Source: DRWZ01 sp964601505 (GTDB taxonomy: Bacteria; Calescibacteriota; Calescibacteriia; Calescibacteriales; Calescibacteriaceae). Taken from it: DNA of 17,746 nucleotides. The stretch lies in assembly GCA_964601505.1 (NCBI GenBank), contig CAZRNR010000042.1, positions 1 to 17,746 on the forward strand. The letters run 5' to 3'. Made by a program: the position numbers and the translations under genes. Positions within the stretch are counted from its first letter, which is position 1, and the number at the start of each line of letters is the position of its first letter. Below are positions 1 through 5,963 of the stretch, piece by piece. The notes under the pieces were generated by a model. The model had not been told where the DNA came from and did no database searches. It saw only the letters and a list, made by a program, of their open reading frames with translations.

Positions 1-532
1 TATATTTTAAGATTCTTTCCTCTCCAAGATTTAATTCCTTTAATTTCTCTATAACACGCCTCAGCACTCCCACCCTATCTCCTGTCTTACCTAAAATAGA
101 AAGAATAAAAACATCTGGTTCATCAGATTCCAAAAAACTCTCTGCTTCTATCTCACTTATGTCAATTATCTCAAACCTGTGATATATCTCAGTAAAATCT
201 GTCTTAAGAGAAAAAACATTTTTCATTCTGAGCTTTTCTTTACCTATGTAAATGACAATCTGGATAAGGGGGAGTTTATATTTTCTGTAAAGAGCGATAG
301 CATACTGAAGCATTCTTTGAGGCATTGTTTCATCGTTTGATGTTTGAAACTCAATGTGAAGAAGGAAGGAACCTTTATGAGTTCTGATTATTCCAACGAA
401 ATCAGCTCTGAGGAGTTCCTGAATCTCTGTTGAAGCAGGTTTTATCTCAAGTATATCAACTTTGAGAACAAGCTTAACAACAGCTTTTGCAGCGGATTCA
501 AAAATACCCTTTATCTCAGTATCAAATCTCAC
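1..532 (-). CDS. Rpn/YhgA-like PD-(D/E)XK nuclease family protein, C-terminus cut by window edge
   Basis: The minus-strand frame is open from about 577 to the window edge and reads as an Rpn-family (recombination-promoting nuclease, 'putative transposase') protein. Visible landmarks are an N-terminal RFDTEIKGIFE segment, then LLRADFVGIIR followed by FLLHIEFQTS, which supply the Asp and the E-x-Q of a PD-(D/E)XK-type site, and PQRMLQYAIALYRKY, typical of the family. About 177 codons are present and the C-terminus lies outside the window. The first usual start codon in frame is GTG at 530-532; a TAA lies about 15 codons further upstream with no ATG between. No Shine-Dalgarno sequence precedes the GTG. 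Family members are usually stand-alone, often in many copies per genome, with a proposed role in DNA cleavage and RecA-independent recombination. Family assignment is fairly sure; activity is not. Confidence 0.75.
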   Translation of the reverse strand, partial: MRFDTEIKGIFESAAKAVVKLVLKVDILEIKPASTEIQELLRADFVGIIRTHKGSFLLHIEFQTSNDETMPQRMLQYAIALYRKYKLPLIQIVIYIGKEKLRMKNVFSLKTDFTEIYHRFEIIDISEIEAESFLESDEPDVFILSILGKTGDRVGVLRRVIEKLKELNLGEERILKY

Positions 533-842
533 ACGGAAAATTTTGCAAATTTCTAAAAACCATTGAAATTATTTTCTGATAAAAAAATGGTGCTATGCGA
601 TACCAGAATCAAAATCTTATAACACTGTTATAGAAAAAGATAAATTAGGACCAATTTTCACTTCGGATCTCTCCCTTTAATTTCAGTAGTAATTTTTTTA
701 TTTTCAATTAGAATAGTATTGCACAAGCTCTGTTGTAATCATAGTCAAAATACTGATTTATGTATTTTACTTTTCATATCATAAACTCACTATTTAAAAA
801 ACATTTTTGGTTTGATAGATGCAACAAAGCAATTTTTGAAAA
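533..842. other. Gene-free AT-rich gap between the Rpn-like gene and hisIE
   Basis: I find no plausible gene here in either direction. The stretch is very AT-rich. It holds a 15-bp palindrome at 618-632 (TATAACA, central C, TGTTATA) about 85 bp upstream of the Rpn-like start, which might be an operator but could be chance. No convincing -35/-10 pair or terminator hairpin was seen. Confidence 0.5.
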
Positions 843-1487
843 TTATTTTCTTCTTTCTCTTAATTCTTTGAGAACTTCTTCAAAGGGTATATCCATAAGT
901 ACAAGCAAGGATAATATATGATAGAGTAGGTCAGCTGCTTCCCATATGACTGAATTTTTCTCTTTACCTCTGAGTCCTTTCAAAGCTGATTCACAAAGTT
1001 CTCTGGATTCTTCGGTTATTTTACTTAATATCTTTTCCAAGCCACTAGAAAACAATCTTGAGGAATAACTGTTTTCTTTTGGGTTTTCCTTTCTGTCTTT
1101 GAGGATGTTTTGTAATTCAAGCAATATGTTTATTTGAGGTTTTGATTTTTCAGTTTCAGCTGTTTCCCCATCAAATTTTATTATTTTTCTGAAGAAGCAA
1201 GATTGTTCTCCTGTGTGGCAAGCAGGGCCTGATGGTTCTGAAAGAAAAACGAGTGAATCATTGTCGCAGTCGGAGAAGATTTCAAAGACTTTTATAGTGT
1301 TCCCGCTTTCTTCTCCTTTCTTCCATATCTTATTTCTTTCTCTTGAGAAGAAGTGAGCAAAGCCAGTTTCAATTGTGAGTTTTAAAGATTCAGAAGAGGA
1401 AAAAGCAAGCATGAGTATCTCTCCGGTCGTCCGGTTGATGGCAACAGTAGGAATAAGTCCCTTTGAAAAATCAATTTTTTCTTTCAT
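843..1487 (-). CDS. hisIE: Bifunctional phosphoribosyl-AMP cyclohydrolase / phosphoribosyl-ATP pyrophosphatase (HisIE)
   Basis: This 214-residue cytoplasmic enzyme carries out the second and third steps of histidine synthesis: PR-ATP to PR-AMP (HisE part), then opening of the adenine ring (HisI part). The HisI domain covers about residues 8-105 and shows WKKGEESGN, the metal-binding DCDND (72-77) and GPACHTGEQSCFFR, giving the three expected zinc/magnesium cysteines C74, C90 and C97. The HisE domain covers about 120-212, with SYSSRLFSSG, KITEESRE and EAADLLYHILSLL. Length is normal for the fused form. It lies 61 nt downstream of nadC on the same strand and is probably the last gene of that run. 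No other his gene is in the window. The ATG has no Shine-Dalgarno sequence. Confidence 0.96.
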   Translation of the reverse strand: MKEKIDFSKGLIPTVAINRTTGEILMLAFSSSESLKLTIETGFAHFFSRERNKIWKKGEESGNTIKVFEIFSDCDNDSLVFLSEPSGPACHTGEQSCFFRKIIKFDGETAETEKSKPQINILLELQNILKDRKENPKENSYSSRLFSSGLEKILSKITEESRELCESALKGLRGKEKNSVIWEAADLLYHILSLLVLMDIPFEEVLKELRERRK

Positions 1488-1548
1488 GAGATAATAATTG
1501 CTTAGATGTTTCGTGAAGAGTTGAATTTTGGAATACTGTCTTGGTTGA

Positions 1549-2466
1549 TTAAATGCTTTTTATATCAGCTGATATATCTGGAACTTGTGGTGAAAGGGTT
1601 ATGTATCCTGCAGATATTCTATCTGGTTTAAGCTTTGCGTAATCTTCAATGTTTGAAGGCCTTATGCCTCCCGATATCTCTATTTTTATATCAATCTTTT
1701 TATCCGAACTAAACTGTCTTATTTTGCTGATCAAGGTAGGTATTTTATCTTTGGATATGTTATCAAGCATTATAGTTGCTTTTCCAATGATTTCACATAT
1801 GGAGAGAGCATAGGTCAAATCTTCTTCTTTCTGGACCTCTATTTCAATGGGTTTTGATATCTTTTGCAATTTGTTTTTATTTTTTATGAAGAAATCTAAG
1901 AGAGCTTTTGACCCACCTATGGTCTCTATGTGATTATCCTTTATTAGTATTCCATCTTGGAGGTTTAATCTATGTGTAGCACCTCCTCCTATCATTACAG
2001 CATATTTTTCAAGATACCGTAGTCCTGGGGTTGTTTTTCTTGTAGCACAGAATTCAACTCCGTATCTTGAACATATATCTGCCATCTTTCTTGTTTCGCT
2101 TGCTATTCCGCTTAAGCGTGCAAGAAGGTTAAGAGAAAGTCTCTCAAAGCTAAAGAGAAATGGGAGGTTTCCGACGATGTTTAGAATCTTTTGGTTCTCT
2201 GAAACTATATCTCCATCTCTCTTTAACGGGAAGATTTTGAATTTTGTTTTCTTAAGTTTTGAGACATAATTGAAGATGAATGAAACGAAATCAATTCCAG
2301 CAACTATGAAATCATTTTTATTTTTCGAGAAAAAAGTGATGACTCCTTCACCATTTAGTTGAAGGGTTTTTGTTGTTATATCGGAAAATATTTTATCTTC
2401 ATCTATCCAATTTTCAATTTGTTTTTTTAGCTGGTTTAGAGCTTTGATTTTTATTTCTTGATTCAT
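1549..2466 (-). CDS. nadC: Nicotinate-nucleotide pyrophosphorylase (quinolinate phosphoribosyltransferase)
   Basis: NadC converts quinolinate and PRPP to nicotinate mononucleotide, CO2 and pyrophosphate in de novo NAD synthesis. The signature block is clear: ATRKTTPGLR, EKYAV, GGGATHR, and LIKDNHI, followed by IEIEV, IMLDN, IEISGG and ISAGYIT in the expected order. The frame stays open upstream to an ATG at 2550, but that would overlap the hydrolase gene by about 80 nt. I choose the ATG at 2466 (MNQEIKIKALNQL), which gives 305 residues, a family-typical N-terminus leading to SDITT, and a 4-nt gap after the upstream stop at 2471. No clear Shine-Dalgarno sequence precedes it, so it may rely on reinitiation after the hydrolase. 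nadA and nadB are not in the window. Confidence 0.96.
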   Translation of the reverse strand: MNQEIKIKALNQLKKQIENWIDEDKIFSDITTKTLQLNGEGVITFFSKNKNDFIVAGIDFVSFIFNYVSKLKKTKFKIFPLKRDGDIVSENQKILNIVGNLPFLFSFERLSLNLLARLSGIASETRKMADICSRYGVEFCATRKTTPGLRYLEKYAVMIGGGATHRLNLQDGILIKDNHIETIGGSKALLDFFIKNKNKLQKISKPIEIEVQKEEDLTYALSICEIIGKATIMLDNISKDKIPTLISKIRQFSSDKKIDIKIEISGGIRPSNIEDYAKLKPDRISAGYITLSPQVPDISADIKSI

Positions 2467-2470
2467 TTTG

Positions 2471-3298
2471 TTATATGGACACGAAAGATGATATTTCTGC
2501 ATTTGTTCTATCGGGAATTTCTGGTGGGAATATGTGGGGAGCTCCATCAAGGATTACGAGTTTGCTGTTTTTTATTCTTTGCGCAATTTTCTCTGATTCT
2601 CTGGGCGGAACTGCGATGTCGTTTGAGCCTACCATTACCAGAGTTGGAACTTTTATTTTTTCAATTTGGTCAAGTATGCTGTCGCGTGTTATCACTGCTT
2701 TTGAAACATATATCGCACCGAGGCTCTGACCTTTCAACGATTCGTTGACCCAAATTTCAAAGTTATTATCTTTTTCAAGGTATTGATGAGAGAAACATAA
2801 TCTTACTACAAATTCAGCAGAGTTTCTGAAGGTTTGTTTTATTTTTTCTGGATCTTTTTCGTTATTTAAAGTGTTTAGCATATCTTCTACCATTGGTATA
2901 TATCTTTCTTTGTAGGGATCTTGATCGGCAGAAGTCCCCATAAGTACGAGGTTTTGTGCTATGTCAGGCCTTTTGAGAATCATCCTCATAGATATCATCC
3001 CTCCCATAGATATTCCTCCGAGTAAAAATAATTTTTTTATTCCGATTTTATCAAGTAGTTTCAAGATGTCTTCCGCCAGATCCCAGATAGAGACAGGTGA
3101 ATCTACTTTATCTGACTCTCCGTGACATCTTACGTCTGGAGCTATTACTCTGAATCCCTTTTGAGCCAGAAATTTTATCTGATTATCAAAGACTTTGTGA
3201 GAAAGCCCAAGACAGTGTATCAGTAGAATATCTCCTTTTTTCCCATCTCCTTCTATCTTTACCGCAATGGATATACCGTTTATATTTATTTTTTCCAT
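2471..3298 (-). CDS. Alpha/beta-fold hydrolase
   Basis: A single-domain alpha/beta hydrolase of about 275 residues, resembling 3-oxoadipate enol-lactonases and related esterases. The HCLGLSH segment follows the first strands and fits the oxyanion-hole region. The nucleophile elbow is GGISMGG (Ser). The acid is likely Asp in VGSNDIAVPP, and the base is His in DGAPHIFPPEIP, so the catalytic triad is complete. There is no signal peptide, so it should be cytoplasmic. The frame extends 13 codons upstream to an ATG at 3337, but the ATG at 3298 gives the family-like MEKININGISIAV opening; neither has a Shine-Dalgarno sequence. Its stop lies 4 nt before nadC, so the two are probably co-transcribed. 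Substrate cannot be told from sequence. Confidence 0.88.
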   Translation of the reverse strand: MEKININGISIAVKIEGDGKKGDILLIHCLGLSHKVFDNQIKFLAQKGFRVIAPDVRCHGESDKVDSPVSIWDLAEDILKLLDKIGIKKLFLLGGISMGGMISMRMILKRPDIAQNLVLMGTSADQDPYKERYIPMVEDMLNTLNNEKDPEKIKQTFRNSAEFVVRLCFSHQYLEKDNNFEIWVNESLKGQSLGAIYVSKAVITRDSILDQIEKIKVPTLVMVGSNDIAVPPRESEKIAQRIKNSKLVILDGAPHIFPPEIPDRTNAEISSFVSI

Positions 3299-3337
3299 AC
3301 TAATGAATTTATGGAACTTTTTTTTCAGTATCCACAT

Positions 3338-3895
3338 TTCAATTTGGGTATTGGAGAAATAGGTTTTAGTTTGCTTCCTTCAGCTTGTACTGAAAATACC
3401 AAAAGATCATACAATTAGGATTTTCAATAAATTTTTCAGTTCAGATTTTGTTTGTAGCTTTCAAGCTTTAAACGACTCAACCTAAAAGTGCCATTAAAAA
3501 AGAGATAGCATAAGACGAGTTAGCGCCCTATGGATTTATGAGAGGGATGGGGGTCGATGGATTTTAAGTTAATTTAAAGTTTCAATTAACATAACTGTTC
3601 ACAAGCGGAAAACCTTTTAGATGCGCTAACCTCTAAATCCTTAAAAGTGCTTATTTTACAAGGTAAGATAAAGGATTGCCAAAAACTGATTTACAAAGAA
3701 GTTTTTGATTTCAAGTAAAGTAAACCTTCTTGTTCTAATAAGGACACCCCCATAAGAATCTTGTAAAATAAACAAGATCTGAAATCAAAAAGCCCAGTAT
3801 TTATGATGTTTCCCTATTTCTGAACAGTTATGTTAAAGGGAAAGTATAAGTTTTTGAATTGTGTGATTTGCGGAATAAATGCGAGCATATTTCAA
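3338..3895. other. 558-bp gene-free interval containing an inverted-repeat element
   Basis: No convincing gene is present on either strand; only short open stretches of under 40 codons without good starts occur. The interval contains the inverted-repeat element described at 3586-3836. It also holds a near-direct repeat of AAAAGTGC (about 3484 and 3643) and an 8-bp inverted pair GTTAGCGC (3519-3526) and GCGCTAAC (3623-3630) that straddles the element's left end. These hint at degraded mobile DNA or a structured RNA. No promoter was recognised. Confidence 0.55.
3586..3836. repeat. 251-bp element with perfect 16-bp terminal inverted repeats (MITE-like or structured RNA)
   Basis: TTAACATAACTGTTCA at 3586-3601 is repeated exactly in inverted orientation at 3821-3836. 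Inside are two more perfect 12-bp inverted pairs: TTATTTTACAAG (3651-3662) with 3760-3771, and TTTTTGATTTCA (3702-3713) with 3780-3791. The two inner pairs interleave (A-B-A'-B') rather than nest. There is no transposase-length ORF. The outer ends are TTAA, so any target duplication would be TTAA or TA; no other flanking duplication is seen. A non-autonomous transposable element is the simplest reading, and a folded RNA the alternative. Confidence 0.5.
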
Positions 3896-4504
3896 TTAAA
3901 TAAAGATAGTGGCTTTTCTCAATCTTTCTGCGGACTCCACATCATCTATATGAAGAAGTTTGAGAGATATGTAAAGTCTTTGTCCTTCCTTTAATTTTTT
4001 AAATGATTTCAATTGAGTTTTATAGAGCTTTCCGTCTTCTGTTTGGAGATATAGGTTTGCTCCTTGTTGGAGCTTGTGGAGTTTATCCCGTTCTACTAGT
4101 GCGGCAACTTGTCCGTGAAGTCCTCGGGGTTTGGTTATGAACCCTATTGCCTCGGAATCACTTGGAAGAGACTGAACCTGCTCAATAAATTGAGGAACAA
4201 TCCCTATATTAATCTTTAGCTTGCGTGGTATATCAGTTTCTTTAATATATAAATCTTTTGAGACAAAAGAAAGAGCAACATCTTTACTTTTTATTTTTGA
4301 AAGTTTCAGTATGAATAGATTTTTATACCTTTTAGCTAACTTTAATCTGAATTCTTCAAGTTCGCCTTTTTCATTTTTTATGAAGACTCTTGAGATGACT
4401 TCTGGGTCAAATCTTCTTTTTGGGGATAAGATAATTTTGCCTTTCTCACCGTGAGCTTTTTTTACAAATCCTATATAGATATATTTTTCTCCTTTGTAGA
4501 TCAT
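3896..4504 (-). CDS. rimM: RimM-like ribosome maturation protein with two tandem RimM N-terminal domains
   Basis: RimM binds ribosomal protein S19 and helps mature the 30S subunit; it normally has an N-terminal beta-barrel followed by a PRC barrel. This 202-residue protein starts as RimM does: residues 10-92 show YIGFVKKAHGEKGKI, VFIKNEKGE, NLFILKLSKIKSKDVA and FVSKDLYI. In place of a recognisable PRC barrel, residues 119-202 look like a second copy: AIGFITKPRGLHGQV, an LYLQTEDGK strand, GQRLYISLK and IDDVESAERLRKATIFI, which is the usual end of the RimM N-domain. The ATG at 4504 lies 26 nt after nth and lacks a Shine-Dalgarno sequence. Residues 93-118 form a linker. It could be the organism's only RimM in altered form or a paralogue; the usual rpsP/trmD neighbours are absent. 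Confidence 0.7.
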   Translation of the reverse strand: MIYKGEKYIYIGFVKKAHGEKGKIILSPKRRFDPEVISRVFIKNEKGELEEFRLKLAKRYKNLFILKLSKIKSKDVALSFVSKDLYIKETDIPRKLKINIGIVPQFIEQVQSLPSDSEAIGFITKPRGLHGQVAALVERDKLHKLQQGANLYLQTEDGKLYKTQLKSFKKLKEGQRLYISLKLLHIDDVESAERLRKATIFI

Positions 4505-4530
4505 AGTAAAGCTTTTGGGTTTTGTATATA

Positions 4531-5157
4531 CTATTTTTTATTTATCTTTTTCTGGTTCTTGTAGAACTTGCAGAGATAATTTATCTGGCATTCAGAACAA
4601 TTTGGTTTTTTCGCATAGCAGACAGATTTTCCATGTCTCATAAGAGCTAAGGAGAATTTGGTGAGCAAATTCTCGGGGATTATTTCTCTAATTTTTTTTT
4701 CTATTTCTAAGGGTTTCATATTATCTGGGATTAGTCCTATCCTTTTGGCAACTCTCTGGAAGTGCGTATCAACAATGACGGCGGGTTTCCCAAAAGCTCC
4801 TCCCAGGACCATGTTAGCTGTTTTACTTCCAACCCCCTTTATTTTTATGAGTTTCTCATATGAATCTGGGACGGTTCCTTCAATTTGCTTTGAAGCTTCT
4901 ATTATCATTTTTGCTTTTCTGCGCCAGAAGTTTATTTGAGATATGTATGGTTTTAGATCTTCTACTTTGGCTGAAGCGAGTTTTTCCGGAGAGTTATAAT
5001 CTTGAAATAGCTTTTGTGTGCATGAATTCACGACTTCATCTTTAGCTTGTGCGGCTAATATGGAAGCAATAAGGAGTTCAAATGGATTTCTGAATTTCAG
5101 GTCTAGTTTTTCATCAGGATATATCTGGAGGATCTTTTTTATTATTTCGTCATTCAT
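4531..5157 (-). CDS. nth: Endonuclease III (DNA glycosylase/AP lyase)
   Basis: Base-excision repair enzyme that removes oxidised pyrimidines and nicks abasic sites. It shows the helix-hairpin-helix IKGVGSKTANMVL with the catalytic Lys, the catalytic Asp in IVDTHFQRVAKR, and the iron-sulfur loop at the C-terminus with C-x6-C-x2-C-x5-C spacing (CYAKKPNC, then SEC and LC). From the ATG at 5157 it has 208 residues, normal for the family. A longer reading from 5178 exists, but the 5157 ATG overlaps the upstream stop as ATGA, a classic arrangement for translational coupling, so I prefer it. It sits between the HNH endonuclease gene and the RimM-like gene, all on the minus strand. Confidence 0.95.
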   Translation of the reverse strand: MNDEIIKKILQIYPDEKLDLKFRNPFELLIASILAAQAKDEVVNSCTQKLFQDYNSPEKLASAKVEDLKPYISQINFWRRKAKMIIEASKQIEGTVPDSYEKLIKIKGVGSKTANMVLGGAFGKPAVIVDTHFQRVAKRIGLIPDNMKPLEIEKKIREIIPENLLTKFSLALMRHGKSVCYAKKPNCSECQINYLCKFYKNQKKINKK

Positions 5158-5758
5158 CTGGGGATGAACTGTTCCCACTGGGAATAGAATATAAGTTCGA
5201 TATCTCTCGCATTCAGAACATTTATGAAGGGAATGCGTGGTTCCCTCAGGAGCAACATTCCGGCTTCCTCAGGAGTTCTATCTCCCTTTTTTATGTTGCA
5301 TGACATGCAGGCAGTAACTATGTTTGACCATTCAGTTCTTCCTCCTCTTGAACGAGGTACAACATGGTCTATTGTGAGATTTTTGGGTGGGAACCTGTTT
5401 CCGCAGTATTGGCATCGGAAAGCATCTCGCATGAAGACTCCAAGCCTTGATACTTTTGGTCTGTTAAATCTCGGACTGATGTCAGTTTCTGCAATTATTG
5501 TTCTTGGGATTCTTATCTTTCGTGATACCGTAGATATGTACTCCTCACCATTATCTGGTTCAAGCATAAGCCATTCCCAAATGTCATATGTGTAGCTATC
5601 ATCATCAAGGACATAAGCCGCTTCTCTGAAGAGGAGAGAAAAGGCGTGTTTTAGATTTGTTACATAACATGGGATATAGTTCTTGTTGAGTACAAGAACT
5701 GCTCTCTTAACAATTTTCTTACGATTGAGACTAAAGCTTTCTCTTCCAAAAATATCAT
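5154..5758 (-). CDS. HNH endonuclease, with an apparent one-base frame break near its start
   Basis: The clear part from about 5567 down has a zinc-supported HNH core: CQYCG, LTIDHVVPRSRGG, WSNIVTACMSCN, KKGDRTPEEAG. The same frame extends upstream with the family's N-terminal block, AVLVLNKNYIPCYVTNLKHA, then SLLFREAAYVLDD, so the protein begins far upstream of the ATG at 5567. Between the TAA at about 5785 and that block the frame contains no ATG, GTG or TTG. An ATG at 5758 with a good AAGGAG (7-nt spacing) lies in the neighbouring frame. One extra A in the AAAA run near 5716 would join it to the conserved frame and give about 201 residues. Coordinates given assume that join. Alternatives are a sequencing error, a true lesion, -1 slippage at A-AAA, or a rare start codon. 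The stop overlaps nth. Such HNH proteins are common single genes of unknown physiological role. Confidence 0.75.
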
Positions 5759-5765
5759 CTATATT

Positions 5766-5782
5766 CTCCTTCAGTATGAAGG
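5766..5782 (-). promoter_or_regulatory. Strong ribosome binding site partly inside a small hairpin, upstream of the HNH gene
   Basis: On the minus strand CCTTC-ATACT-GAAGG (5782-5768) can form a 5-bp stem with a 5-nt loop, and its 3' arm is the start of the AAGGAG (5771-5766) that sits 7 nt before the ATG at 5758. A second, stronger purine run, AAAGGAGGGAG, lies at 5798-5788 without a usable start behind it. Sequestration of the binding site is possible but the stem is short. Confidence 0.4.
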
Positions 5783-5963
5783 CTTATCTCCCTCCTTTCT
5801 TTATATATTTAATTTTCAAAACGTATTTTTTAAATTAATACAATTTGAGTGTTGTTTTTTATTTTTTACTATTTTTTTCTCTTTCGTGATCGGGAAATTT
5901 ATGAAAAACTTACCAAAAAAATGGAAGGTTGAATCAAATGGATTTAAAATAGTTCTTTTAGTT

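Noticed and set aside
618..632. 15-bp palindrome TATAACA-C-TGTTATA in the gap upstream of the Rpn-like gene
   Set aside because: Seven-base arms are expected about once in a window of this size by chance; no regulator gene is adjacent, so I did not call an operator.
2467..2550. 28-residue N-terminal extension of NadC
   Set aside because: It overlaps the hydrolase coding end, is unlike NadC N-termini, and a family-typical start exists at 2466.
2458..2748. Plus-strand ORFs opposite the hydrolase and similar antisense frames elsewhere (for example 5224-5595, 13573-13869, 15807-16157)
   Set aside because: They are mirror frames of well-supported genes and show no family features.
3602..3720. 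38-codon open stretch (plus) and 33-codon open stretch (minus) inside the inverted-repeat element, considered as transposase remnants
   Set aside because: Neither has a start codon or a recognisable transposase motif.
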